Position numbers and translations under genes: made by a program. Below, one piece after another: positions 18,265 to 27,566 of a stretch of DNA of 64,000 nt; positions within the stretch are counted from its first letter, which is position 1, and the number at the start of each line of letters is the position of its first letter. The notes beneath the pieces were generated by a model. That model worked only from the letters and a program-made list of their open reading frames with translations, was not told where the DNA came from and did not search any database. Origin of the DNA: Rhizobium sp. ARZ01 (lineage in GTDB: Bacteria; Pseudomonadota; Alphaproteobacteria; Rhizobiales; Rhizobiaceae); the NCBI RefSeq assembly GCF_014851675.1, contig NZ_JACVAE010000005.1, positions 124,001-188,000 of the forward strand. Reading direction: 5' to 3'.

Positions 18265-20070
18265 TTAGCCGGCCTCATTAAAGGCATCATAAGCAAAATC
18301 GTGCTCCGCAAGTACCTGTGTCGCCTCATAAGGGATGCCTATCCCGTTGATCCTGCCGGCTTCGGCAATGAGGTGCAGGTTTTTCCTTGGACGTGATGCA
18401 ACGACATAGAGCAACTTGCTTGCACTCTCCGCAGCATTCGGATCTGAAAAGTGCGGGACCATCCCTTCGAGCAACGCAAAAGCGATCACCGTATCGAACT
18501 CCGCTCCCTTCACCCCGTGGATCGTCGACACGGTTATTCCGGTTCGTGTTGCGAATACACGCCTGAACATTGCAACGCTCGATACACCTTGAACCCCTGC
18601 ATTCTCCAGTCGCTGGATTTGAACTCGAGAGCGCTCAAAAAAGGCGACGTAGTGCTCCTGAAGCGCTGGAAAGAGTTCGAGATCTACGTCGAGAACCAAC
18701 AAGAGCTCTGCAAAAAATAGCTCGAGATATTCCAAACCGTCTTCCACGGTGATATCGATCCCATTGCAGATGCGAAGGAGATCACGCGGGGAAATTTTGG
18801 AGACGTCCACACCAGCGGATCCGAGGTGATCAAGGACCTCCCTAGCCCATCGAGTACGTCGGATGAAGATCTGCGGATCGGGCCGAGTTAAGGCAAGACG
18901 TGAAACCTTGAACCAGATGTTGTCCTGATCGCGAGAAAACGGCGCCATGCCGGGGCCGTCGAAGCTATACTCCGGGAGAGCTGCAACCAGGCGCCTCGTG
19001 ACTGCGGCCAGCTGGATCCATTGCGGCCCCACAACGCAAATTTCGTGAGGGGCAATACCAAGTGTCTCGATATTGTAGCGTATGAGCCGAACGATTTCGT
19101 CGTCCAGCTCCTGCTGGTTAACTTCTTGCTCGAAAGAAATGAGGCTTGGAAACTCCCTGACAGCGCCGACGGCATCGATGTTTGCTGGCACAACAGAGTA
19201 GGCTGAAAAATAATCGACGATCCGCTCTGACGACCGGTAGTTGCTCGCCAGGCTTTTTTCCACGATGTCGACACCGGCGAGGGCCGCGAAGTCGACCCTT
19301 GTCATCGCGTAGCCGCCAAGTGAGCCATAGATTGCTTGGTTGGGATCTCCAACGATGAAGATTCTCGTATTTCCACCAGACGCATTCACGATTCTGGCTA
19401 TAATATTATATTGTATTTCTTTGGTGTCTTGATACTCGTCGACCAAGATGTATCGAAAAAGAGACGCTAGGAGAATTGAAATAGACGGCTGGCTAACAAT
19501 GAGGTCGTAAGCGCAGCTCAGGATCATCTCAAAATCTATTAGGCGGTTCTCTTCCAGGTGCTGCCAATATTGGTTTAACACGGACAGAGCGGCCAAGCGC
19601 CTATTCGGGTTCGCGTTTTCCAGCTGGCAACCGGCTGTCGTGTAATAATATCTGCAATCGAGTGCCCGCACCTGATGTGGCGATTGACCGCAAAGTTCGT
19701 CCAGAATGACCTCAGTCTCGTGCTGGTCGACCACGCGAAACCCGTTTTGCAGCTTCTCATGGTAAATGGCGTAGGGACGTAGTATCCAATCAAGGCAAAA
19801 TGAATGGATTGTTCCGATCCACAGCCTGTCTGTTGCCACACCCAATCGCTCGATCCTCTCGGAGATTTCCTCGGCGGCGCGGTGCGTGTAGGTGATGGCA
19901 ATGACCCAATGACGCTTGCTATCGAGCTTGGATAGCTCTAGCGCGATTTTATAAGTTAAAGCTCTGGTCTTGCCGCTCCCGGGGCAAGCGGCAAGGAATA
20001 CGCTCCCTTCGTGCTCGATGGCGTCAATCTGCTCATCATTTAGGTCACCGTCTTCCCAGACAAACACCAT
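18265..20070 (-). CDS. GajB-like UvrD/PcrA helicase of a Gabija system
   Basis: A 601-residue superfamily-1 helicase. Motifs: Walker A AACPGSGKTRALTYKI, motif II LVDEYQDTKEIQ, motif III IVGDPNQAIYGSLGGY, SNYRSSERIVDYF, and the C-terminal VSTIHGVKGAEFDTVIAF and LLYVVASRPRKNL. In Gabija systems GajB senses nucleotides or DNA ends and works with the GajA nuclease against phage. Its ATG overlaps the upstream nuclease stop (TGATG), so the two are coupled. Base composition is lower in G+C than in the trb genes. Confidence 0.88.
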   Translation of the reverse strand: MVFVWEDGDLNDEQIDAIEHEGSVFLAACPGSGKTRALTYKIALELSKLDSKRHWVIAITYTHRAAEEISERIERLGVATDRLWIGTIHSFCLDWILRPYAIYHEKLQNGFRVVDQHETEVILDELCGQSPHQVRALDCRYYYTTAGCQLENANPNRRLAALSVLNQYWQHLEENRLIDFEMILSCAYDLIVSQPSISILLASLFRYILVDEYQDTKEIQYNIIARIVNASGGNTRIFIVGDPNQAIYGSLGGYAMTRVDFAALAGVDIVEKSLASNYRSSERIVDYFSAYSVVPANIDAVGAVREFPSLISFEQEVNQQELDDEIVRLIRYNIETLGIAPHEICVVGPQWIQLAAVTRRLVAALPEYSFDGPGMAPFSRDQDNIWFKVSRLALTRPDPQIFIRRTRWAREVLDHLGSAGVDVSKISPRDLLRICNGIDITVEDGLEYLELFFAELLLVLDVDLELFPALQEHYVAFFERSRVQIQRLENAGVQGVSSVAMFRRVFATRTGITVSTIHGVKGAEFDTVIAFALLEGMVPHFSDPNAAESASKLLYVVASRPRKNLHLIAEAGRINGIGIPYEATQVLAEHDFAYDAFNEAG

Positions 20071-22205
20071 CAGGCATGTCCTAGAACATCGATAATGACA
20101 TCTCCTGCCATTGTGCCAATGATCGCCTCTCGAAGCGGTTCGATCTCCAGATCGCCAATGCGAAATGCTTCAACCTGGGCGCGTAACGCCACAATCTGAG
20201 CTTCTGATATGACCGCTGGATCGGTGTGAAATTTCAGGCGGTGATCAATCATGTTCGCCAGCACCCGACGACTCAAAGGTTTGTGGGCGGTGAAAATCGC
20301 CTCAGTCAGGTAACTGGGGATTCGCGTTGTTCCCGTGACCAGCTTGGCCATCTGAATTGCAAGCCAACCCTTCTTGGCATAGCTCGCCATTGCGAGGATT
20401 CGCTTGCCGTAGGTTGCCACGTCGCCGGACCTCAGCTCCGCGGTCGCGGTAACAATGGTTGCGGCGTCGCTGTACACGGAATTGAGCACTGAAACTGTCA
20501 GCTCAACGTTCCCGGCCGCAACGAAGTCAACTTCGAACGTACGTGGCGCGTAATGAACCGAAATCCATTCGTTTCCATCCTTGAAGGCCGTCAAACGAGT
20601 GCGCCGCGCGATGCCGGCTTCCTGCGAGCCGAGCGCCTTCTCCTTGGCGTTTTTCAACGCTTCAGGATCGTCTGGATGCGGGTCGGTATTGAAAAAGGTA
20701 GCATCCAGATCAGTCACGATTGCGCAACGGCGACGAATTCGATCATTGTGAAACAGAACTGCGACGTTTTCGAAGCCGGTGCTGCGAATATTGATCAGAC
20801 TTATGCCCAGTTCATCGAGGCTTACTCCCAGCACCTCTTTGACCAGCACCGGCACGAGGATTTCTTCCGCGTCGCCCTCAACCAGGATCACGCTTTTCGC
20901 AAACAATAGATTGCTGCGCACGGCGTCAAGATACCGCTGAATGCTTCGGATTTTCGGTTCTTCTAAGCCAGCACTAGGCAGGAATGCTTCGCAGCGCGAG
21001 CCGCTCCGACCCAAGATGTTGACGTTCTCGATGTTGCTTACCTCGGAGATCTGGGTCGAGTGGGTTGAGTAAATCACCTGGGTGTCGGGGTAGCTCAACC
21101 GGTCGAAAAGAGTTTTCTGGATATGTGTGTGGATGTGAGCCTCGGGCTCTTCGATTACTAGAAAATTCGCGCAGGCTTGTTTCGCCTTTTGATATTTGAA
21201 TTCGAGGAGCTTGAGAGTAAGAAATATGAGGTTCGCTCCGCCGAGACTCAACTCGTTGATGGCTCCCTCGTATTGATCATCCGTCTCGCCAACAAACAAT
21301 TTCAGTGATTGGAAAAGTCGATCAGCCTCGCCCGGGACAGCTGATCGGACTGCAAGGCTCGCCGGAGAGTAGGTCTCGCCTGCGGCATCTCGGATCGTTT
21401 GGCGAATATCTGCTCGGATTTCTCCGACGTCTGGAATTGCTTCGATTTCACTGTTCAGCTCATTCACGCGCTCGGTGATGGGCGCAAGCACTGCTGGGTC
21501 CAAATCGCCGCTTTTACTGCGGAGGAGCGTCAAAAGGGGATTAGTTCTTTGCCCCTGGAACTCACTTACGACGTCACGAAGAGCTTGAATGAAGGTGAAG
21601 CAAACCTCCTTGCTGACCGACATGATGCCTGGAACCTTCCCTCCGAGGGAGGCTGGATGCAGCTCTGCCGGAAACTGAACGGTCCCAAAATTTCCGACGA
21701 GTTCTTCGTAGACGGCTGGATCAGAGAAGTCCGCGGTGCTTTTGCCGGTGAAGACGGTCTCATAGTCGTCCAACGTGACCGTATTTAAGATAGCGGCCAG
21801 CCCAGGCTGATCGCCTTCATCGAGTTGCGCCAGACGTGACCGAACCGCAGCATTCGGACGGAAAATGAGATTGTATGTAGCGCGAGCAATGGCTTCGTCT
21901 TCAATTACTCCGGTTCCATGAAGGAAAAGCGCCTGCACAGCTTCGTCCTGTGACACCTCCGCAAACTCGATGCTGATAATAATCCAGTGACCACGCCAAT
22001 TGCCGATACCGCGATGAAAATCGCCTTCCTCTAGGCGATAGGCCCAACGAAGGAAGTCGTCATCCAGCATTAGACGCATTGCACGGAACAGGTTCGTCTT
22101 ACCCGATCCGTTTTCACCGATGATGGTGTTGATGCCTGTATTGAAATGAAAACTTGCACGCTCGAAATTTCGATAATTTACAAGCTGAACACGAGAAATA
22201 TGCAT
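20070..22205 (-). CDS. GajA-like OLD-family ATPase/TOPRIM nuclease of a Gabija system
   Basis: A 711-residue OLD (overcoming lysogenisation defect) protein. It has an ABC-type ATPase with Walker A GENGSGKTNLF (residues 30-40), a degenerate signature ELSLGGANLIFLTLKLLEF and Walker B NFLVIEEPEAHIHTHIQ with YSTHSTQIS. The C-terminal TOPRIM domain has ILVEGDAEEILVPVL and the acidic VTDLDATFF. OLD plus an adjacent UvrD helicase defines Gabija or a close class-2 OLD relative. It is longer than typical GajA (about 580 residues), so subfamily assignment needs a search. Confidence 0.88.
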   Translation of the reverse strand: MHISRVQLVNYRNFERASFHFNTGINTIIGENGSGKTNLFRAMRLMLDDDFLRWAYRLEEGDFHRGIGNWRGHWIIISIEFAEVSQDEAVQALFLHGTGVIEDEAIARATYNLIFRPNAAVRSRLAQLDEGDQPGLAAILNTVTLDDYETVFTGKSTADFSDPAVYEELVGNFGTVQFPAELHPASLGGKVPGIMSVSKEVCFTFIQALRDVVSEFQGQRTNPLLTLLRSKSGDLDPAVLAPITERVNELNSEIEAIPDVGEIRADIRQTIRDAAGETYSPASLAVRSAVPGEADRLFQSLKLFVGETDDQYEGAINELSLGGANLIFLTLKLLEFKYQKAKQACANFLVIEEPEAHIHTHIQKTLFDRLSYPDTQVIYSTHSTQISEVSNIENVNILGRSGSRCEAFLPSAGLEEPKIRSIQRYLDAVRSNLLFAKSVILVEGDAEEILVPVLVKEVLGVSLDELGISLINIRSTGFENVAVLFHNDRIRRRCAIVTDLDATFFNTDPHPDDPEALKNAKEKALGSQEAGIARRTRLTAFKDGNEWISVHYAPRTFEVDFVAAGNVELTVSVLNSVYSDAATIVTATAELRSGDVATYGKRILAMASYAKKGWLAIQMAKLVTGTTRIPSYLTEAIFTAHKPLSRRVLANMIDHRLKFHTDPAVISEAQIVALRAQVEAFRIGDLEIEPLREAIIGTMAGDVIIDVLGHA

Positions 22206-22345
22206 GTCGCACCGTCGGTGAATCGCAGATTAGAAATTGTACACGCAAAGCGGAATAGTTGCATCGGACAAGGCGATCATTCCGCTCCCATCCACTATCG
22301 AGATGTCAGCGGTGGTTTTACCTCTCGACGGATTTTCATCGCGGA

Positions 22346-23131
22346 TCACTCGCGATTGAGAAGGAACACTGCCAGACTACAAGCAACACTCACGACGAGT
22401 TCTGCCTCGGCGGCACTCGCATTGCGTCCCTCCTGGACATGGCGGCCATTTTGCGAGGCATATCCCCATAGCTTATGGACCGCTTCGCCAAGTGGAGGCG
22501 TGAAAGCTAGACCGTTAATGATCTGACCCAGATTTAGATTGGGTGAGTCTGTCATGTCGCGCGCGACACATTCAAGCGCTGCCATCGAGTGCTGAATCGC
22601 TCCAGTTCGATCCGGCTCTGGTCGTCGAGAAATATCCCTCAAAGCTTCTCGAATCTCGCTAGCAGCTGTGTAGCGACCAGTTTCTGCGAATGCTTCCACG
22701 GCTCGTTGCGTCGCGATTTCGAACGTCTGGTCGCCGCGGAACACGATGCCATCAGGGCTCTTCAACTCCCAGCCAATGCCCTTTTCTCTGAAGACCCGGT
22801 TGAGATCGCTTTCAAAACGGTCTTGTTGGTCTGGTCGGTATTCGAATGAGCGCCAAATCGCTTCCGCAACATCATAGACCTTGTACCATTCGCAGCTTGC
22901 TAAAAGGCCTAGAACCTCTTCCCAGATATTCGGGTATTCGCTCCAATTATTGAGATCGGGGACTTCTAATAATATGTCGCAAACAATTGCGCGGATTGCC
23001 CTGGGGCTGAGTTCACAGTTCCGGGCAATACTCGCAACCTGAAAACGTAAGAAGTCCGGCGCATCTTCGCGAACAGTGATCTTCGGATCCGGCGTGCCAT
23101 AACCGTGCCTGTCGGAAAAGAAGCGGTTCAT
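22346..23131 (-). CDS. AbiJ-like abortive-infection protein (HEPN-type C-terminus)
   Basis: A 261-residue protein. The start NRFFSDRHGY and the following helical region resemble the AbiJ N-terminal domain 4 family. The C-terminal half (TGAIQHSMAALECVARDMTD ... LGQIINGLAFTPPLGEAVHKLWGYAS) resembles the HEPN-like domain of abortive-infection proteins, in which toxic RNase activity is triggered by phage. It lies 140 bp upstream of the Gabija pair on the same strand and diverges from the CoiA-like gene. Homology is from motif recall, without a search. Confidence 0.6.
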   Translation of the reverse strand: MNRFFSDRHGYGTPDPKITVREDAPDFLRFQVASIARNCELSPRAIRAIVCDILLEVPDLNNWSEYPNIWEEVLGLLASCEWYKVYDVAEAIWRSFEYRPDQQDRFESDLNRVFREKGIGWELKSPDGIVFRGDQTFEIATQRAVEAFAETGRYTAASEIREALRDISRRPEPDRTGAIQHSMAALECVARDMTDSPNLNLGQIINGLAFTPPLGEAVHKLWGYASQNGRHVQEGRNASAAEAELVVSVACSLAVFLLNRE

Positions 23132-23236
23132 ATTATCTCCATGGGAGCAGTGTCGATCGTTCGAATTTGCGCATCTCGCATTCCAGAAAGCAACCGAATC
23201 TGCATATTTTACGAGGGGATAAAGTCGAGGCGCCCC

Positions 23237-24652
23237 ATGGGAAATGTTACTGTCAATCCACTTGCACTTGCTACGCCTGTACTAAGGCCAGAGATTGCCG
23301 AGATCCTGGATTTCGCGAGTGGCGAGTTCCTTGACGCTGCTGCCTATATAGCTGCAAAGCGATATGATCGGTTGATTGCCGAGCGTGTCGACATCCGCGA
23401 GGGCCTGGACAACAATCCGCGCTTTGGGTGCGCCCTTTGCGCAACCCCGGTTTATCTTGTCGCTTCTGGAAAGAAGCGTTTTTTCTTCCGTCATCGGCGC
23501 GAAGACGGTTCCTGCCCTTCCGTAACGCGGTCAGGGCTCTCACGTGCAGATATCCAAGCGCTGAAATATGATGGCCAGCGTGAGAGCCTCGCTCATCTCC
23601 GCATCAAAGAGCGAATTGTGCGAAGCCTCACTTGCGATCTCTCAAATAGCGAGATTGTATCGGAACGCCAGTGGAGGTCTGCCCGGGACCCGGCGAGCCG
23701 GCGCCAACCGGATGTGCAAGCCATGACGGTGTTTGGCCGTGTCGCGTTCGAGGCACAATTGTCGACCACCTTTCTCGATGTCGTCGCCGGTCGACGGGCG
23801 TTCTATAGAGATGAGGGCGCATTGCTGGTGTGGATCATGGCGGGCTTCGATCCTGACTATCGTCGTATGACCACTGACGACCTTCTGTTTTCCAATAATT
23901 CAAACATCTTGGTCGTCGATGAAGAAACAACGGCTCGGTCGGAGGAAAGCGGGACCTTTCACGTCAGAGTTCACTATCGTGTCCCCGAACTCTCCAATGG
24001 CTCACCTGTCGACCATTGGGAATCAACGATCTGTCCGTTTCGGGACCTGAAAGTTGATCTGCACGCGCAAACCGCTTGGGCGTTCGACTACCAAGGGCAG
24101 TCCGAAAAGCTTCTCAAAGCGGAAATGGAGGCTATTGCAAGAGCGGACGACAGTTTGAGGGAGCGGCTATTCGAGTTTTGGAAGTCGCGAAATCAACAGA
24201 CTCCAGATCCAATTTCTCGCGAGGCAGTCTGGCAAGGACTAATGGAGGATATTTCTGCCCGCGGCGTCACGCCACCGACTAACGACCGCTACGATCGCGC
24301 CATCACCGGTCTCATGAACGGAATACTAAGTGTCAAGGAAGGGAGTCCAATAGGATGGGATTTCAAGCACTTAGTTGAGGTTGTACACCGGATTTGTGAC
24401 GGCTATCCGGAACATGTCCTGACTATGGGCTATGCGATCCGGATCTATGGGCGCGAAGCGTTGATCGCTTCGCAGGACAAGAGCGGAAAATGGGCCAAAC
24501 GCGCCCTCTCTATTCGCAAGCTGATTCTTGAAGGCGACCAGCGTTACCTGCCGAACGAAGATACTCTTCCGTTCTTGACGTTTGTTTTTCCGGAAGTGGG
24601 ATCCAAAGTGGAAGCATTTCTCGCATCAGATCGCGCGAGGTCGCGGCTTTAA
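23237..24652 (+). CDS. CoiA-like (DUF6035-type) putative nuclease
   Basis: A 471-residue protein from ATG 23237; the frame is open to a GTG at 23105, but that would overlap the divergent AbiJ-like gene and add unlikely sequence. It has a zinc-knuckle-like Cys pair (FGCALCATP), FFFRHRREDGSCP, ESLAHLRIKERIV and a nuclease-like core RRQPDVQAM...VAFEAQLS...FYRDEG, the layout of competence protein CoiA and restriction-like nucleases. Its place in a defence block suggests an antiviral role, which is inference. Confidence 0.6.
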   Translation: MGNVTVNPLALATPVLRPEIAEILDFASGEFLDAAAYIAAKRYDRLIAERVDIREGLDNNPRFGCALCATPVYLVASGKKRFFFRHRREDGSCPSVTRSGLSRADIQALKYDGQRESLAHLRIKERIVRSLTCDLSNSEIVSERQWRSARDPASRRQPDVQAMTVFGRVAFEAQLSTTFLDVVAGRRAFYRDEGALLVWIMAGFDPDYRRMTTDDLLFSNNSNILVVDEETTARSEESGTFHVRVHYRVPELSNGSPVDHWESTICPFRDLKVDLHAQTAWAFDYQGQSEKLLKAEMEAIARADDSLRERLFEFWKSRNQQTPDPISREAVWQGLMEDISARGVTPPTNDRYDRAITGLMNGILSVKEGSPIGWDFKHLVEVVHRICDGYPEHVLTMGYAIRIYGREALIASQDKSGKWAKRALSIRKLILEGDQRYLPNEDTLPFLTFVFPEVGSKVEAFLASDRARSRL

Positions 24653-24817
24653 GTGTGGCGGAATAGATCTTGTGTGGTCGGAACTGCGCCCGCCGCCGTG
24701 TCTTGGTCATCATCGAACGGGAATGAGGCGCCGGATCCTCAGTAGGGGTCCCTTCGATGTCACAAGTTCTAACTCTCTCGCAGTCCAGAACGGTCTAGCT
24801 TTCCCACGGTCTCGAGG

Positions 24818-25135
24818 TCACTCGTCGGTGTTCGGATGAGCGAGACTGTAAGCGCCCATGTGCACGCCGACTACCGCCGACTGCAACCGACTGATTTTCC
24901 CACCCACATCGCGACTACTTTTTCGCAAATCGGCGATCCGGCTTTCCAGCAGCTCAAGCTTGGCAATCATGTTCGCGCGCCGGAATGCCACTCGTAACTC
25001 CGAAGCCTTCACGGCGAGATCGCCGGCGAGAGCGCTCATCATGCCTGGGCTTAGGCGCGCGTCATCGATCGCGAATACGCGATGGTGGATCTCTTCGCTG
25101 ATTTTCCATGCGTGCAAGTATATGGGGTCGGCCAT
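24818..25135 (-). CDS. Hypothetical helical protein
   Basis: A 105-residue protein (MADPIYLHAWKISEEIHHRV...) with a central predicted coiled coil (LRVAFRRANMIAKLELLESRIADLRKSS). I do not recognise the family. It follows two other small minus-strand genes with 4 bp spacing, so the three probably form one transcript. Confidence 0.5.
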   Translation of the reverse strand: MADPIYLHAWKISEEIHHRVFAIDDARLSPGMMSALAGDLAVKASELRVAFRRANMIAKLELLESRIADLRKSSRDVGGKISRLQSAVVGVHMGAYSLAHPNTDE

Positions 25136-25139
25136 GGCG

Positions 25140-25433
25140 CTACTCTTCGCCGAGGATTTTCAACCGCGCCGGAAGGGTGGTTAGTCTTGGAGCCAACATC
25201 GTCAGCCTTCGCTTTGGCTCAGACTTTTGTTTCAAAGCATCCACTCCCGCTTTGGTTAGTCGATAGCATGGAACGGCCGGATCGTTGGACCACGGTGTTT
25301 TGGTTGCGTAGCCCTTCGCCACGAGACGTTCGGCCATTTCGGCGCTGATGAAGGGGATGCGATTTATCGGGTCATCAAAGCTTGCGGCCTTCAGGGCATT
25401 GATCGCCTTGATGATTGCAGGCGGTTCTCGCAT
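25140..25433 (-). CDS. Hypothetical small winged-helix-like protein
   Basis: A 97-residue basic protein (MREPPAIIKAINALKAASF...) with a segment CYRLTKAGVDALKQK that resembles the end of a winged helix. I chose ATG at 25433 because it overlaps the stop of the upstream gene as TGATG; the frame is open to 25511. The function is unknown. It is the middle gene of a three-gene minus-strand cluster. Confidence 0.5.
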   Translation of the reverse strand: MREPPAIIKAINALKAASFDDPINRIPFISAEMAERLVAKGYATKTPWSNDPAVPCYRLTKAGVDALKQKSEPKRRLTMLAPRLTTLPARLKILGEE

Positions 25434-25651
25434 CAGCCGAACTCGATCTGGAGCAAGTTCGGTCCGCGCATCTTGAAACGGCCGAACTGCAATGGATCGC
25501 CATGCTCGCACGTTCCAAATATGACCTCCGCATCATCCGGCAAATGCGCAATGGCGTCGCGGATATCTTTCACGGTCAAGTAGCCATCGCCACTCCCGGA
25601 AATCATGGTGCCAGAAGCCTTGTGCCGATGATTGTAATTGATTTCACTCAC
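25433..25651 (-). CDS. Hypothetical small protein
   Basis: A 72-residue protein. LTVKDIRDAIAHLPDDAEVIFG resembles the short helical motif of many small phage and plasmid proteins that begin a gene-control unit, and the C-terminus is RFKMRGPNLLQIEFG. The role is unknown. It is coupled to the next gene by TGATG. Confidence 0.5.
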   Translation of the reverse strand: MSEINYNHRHKASGTMISGSGDGYLTVKDIRDAIAHLPDDAEVIFGTCEHGDPLQFGRFKMRGPNLLQIEFG

Positions 25652-25798
25652 CGCTTTGCTCTCCCGGTATTTCCATCATACACAAGGAAATAAGCCATGG
25701 ATCGGCACACAACTGAAGGACATTGCCGATGAACGTGCAAGTTTTAGGGTGTTAACCACAACTATGAGGTTTGCGGGCAATCGGGAGCTCCAAACTAG

Positions 25799-26113
25799 AT
25801 GACTTCTATTCTTGACGACGCCCTCGCGAACGCGCGGGCGGCTCTTTTTCCGACCCGCTCCGCTGCTAGGTCGACATCCGAGGGTCGGCTCGCCGGTTCC
25901 TATCATCAGCTTGTTGCGCTCTCCTCCGGCCGATTGGCCATGATCGACGATGGCCTCGGCTTCCAGCTCGTGCTCTGGTCGCCTTGCCCCTCGAGGAAGC
26001 AGTTCGAACGCTATGTTTCTTGTTTGTCCGCGATGATGCTGGCGTGGATTGGGAAGTCGGCTGCAATGCGGCCTGGGGGTTGTGAATTTGAGCCGCCGGT
26101 TCTTGTTGGGTGA
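25799..26113 (+). pseudogene. Decayed C-terminus of a DUF3363-type relaxase
   Basis: The stretch GRLAGSYHQLVALSSGRLAM then IDDGLGFQLVLWSP matches the end of VirD2-like relaxases with a DUF3363 domain. After that the homology continues in another frame (LEEAVRT... then GVDWEVGCNAAWGL, like the usual GVDWSFGRKRGL end). This points to a frameshifted 3' remnant of a mobilisation gene rather than a real 104-residue protein. Confidence 0.55.
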
Positions 26114-27339
26114 ACACAAATATTGCACGCTCTTTGGAGAATTTTGAGAGCGAGTCGATGTTTGCGAAAGAGTTCGACGAAATAGCACTTTCCGATCTGC
26201 AAGCACTTGTTGATGAGGGAATCCCCGAAGGCAGGCAACTAGAATTCAAGCGCGATCATTACGGGCGCAAAGACGAAGACCGGCGCGAGTTTGCTGCAGA
26301 TGTTTCCGCCATGGCCAACGCCGTCGGTGGATATCTTATGATCGGAGTCGACGAGCGGAACGGCGTTGCCTCAGACGTCAGCGGCGTTGCGACACCTGAT
26401 CCTGATGGTTTGGTTCGAGCGGTTTCCGATAGCATTCGAACGTCGTTCGAACCGCCAATCCTCGAATTTAGGGTAAAATGGGTTGCTATCGAGGGTGACC
26501 GCGGCGTTCTGGTAGTCAAGATGCCGCGGAGCTGGAGTGCGCCCCATCGGGTAACTGTCGCCAAGGATCATCGCTTTTTCATCCGCGACGAAAACGGAAA
26601 GCATCCGATGTCAGTAGAAGAGTTGAAGCGAGCGTTTCTGTTTGCATCGGAGGTTGAAGAGAGGATCAGACGTTTTAGAACCGAGCGGCTGGAAATCCTG
26701 ATCAACAACGAGGGGCCTTTGGCGGTTGGCGCCGATGGAGATGCTCGACTGGTCATGCAGGTCGTGCCGCGAGCCTCTTTTACAGATGGTATCTCACTCT
26801 CGTTTGATGAACGTGGTGGAACGAAGTGGCCATGGCCTCTCGGCGCCAGCGGCGCAAATACAATGTACTCGCTCGACGGTCTCGTCGCTTATTCAGGGCC
26901 GGAAGAGCAATTTAATACCGTCCGCGCATTTTCGACGCTTTTTCGCAATGGTATCGCGGAGGCCGTTGCAAAGTTGAACGTCGGCGGGACGGACGGTCAA
27001 CGCAACATTTATCTGACCGGTGTCGAGCAAGGGATAGCGTCCGGTATTCGGCAGATCCTGGGCGAATACGAACGGCGGTCGATCCCGGCGCCATACACGG
27101 TTCTCGTGAGCCTCATCGGCATTCGTGGCGTTTCGGCCCCGATTGATGAGTGGCGCGGCAGCATTACTTATCCGTATCGTTCTGACCGGATCATGCTACC
27201 CGAACTCAATATTGATGTGAGAGGCGCGGCGGATGTTCCAGAGAATACCCTTAAGCCTCTATTTGATCTCATGTGGAATTCGTTTGGTCATCACGGCTCG
27301 CCTAGTTTCGACCAGTCGGGAAAATACGTCCGACGCTGA
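26110..27339 (+). CDS. AlbA_2-domain putative DNA-binding protein
   Basis: A 409-residue protein. The N-terminal AlbA_2/Schlafen-type domain (EGRQLEFKRDHYGRK ... FAADVSAMANAVGGYLMIGV then FIRDENGKHPMSVEELKRAF) is clear. The C-terminal 200 residues have no match I know. Such proteins act as regulators or defence effectors. Start codon choices are GTG 26110 and ATG 26158 (MFAKEFDEIAL); neither has a strong ribosome-binding site. It follows the relaxase remnant and is isolated. Confidence 0.7.
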   Translation: MNTNIARSLENFESESMFAKEFDEIALSDLQALVDEGIPEGRQLEFKRDHYGRKDEDRREFAADVSAMANAVGGYLMIGVDERNGVASDVSGVATPDPDGLVRAVSDSIRTSFEPPILEFRVKWVAIEGDRGVLVVKMPRSWSAPHRVTVAKDHRFFIRDENGKHPMSVEELKRAFLFASEVEERIRRFRTERLEILINNEGPLAVGADGDARLVMQVVPRASFTDGISLSFDERGGTKWPWPLGASGANTMYSLDGLVAYSGPEEQFNTVRAFSTLFRNGIAEAVAKLNVGGTDGQRNIYLTGVEQGIASGIRQILGEYERRSIPAPYTVLVSLIGIRGVSAPIDEWRGSITYPYRSDRIMLPELNIDVRGAADVPENTLKPLFDLMWNSFGHHGSPSFDQSGKYVRR

Positions 27340-27566
27340 ACGCTGTCGTTGTCCTCTATCTCTATCGGGCGCTTATGCGATGCAATGAAACTGCATGGAT
27401 TCTTCGGTTTTTGAGCCTGAATGTATTGACGGTATTCATCTACTGAGGCGTCTACTCATTTTGAGTGCGTTCTTCCCCTGCGAAATTATGGTTTTTCAAT
27501 AGTTTAGCTAGAACGAAGTGCATGCCGCAGGTTCGAGTCCATTCAAGAGCGCCGTGCCCGCAAGAA

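Noticed and set aside
23105..23236. GTG start extending the CoiA-like protein by 44 residues
   Set aside because: It would overlap the divergent AbiJ-like start and remove their shared promoter region; the ATG at 23237 is a cleaner start.
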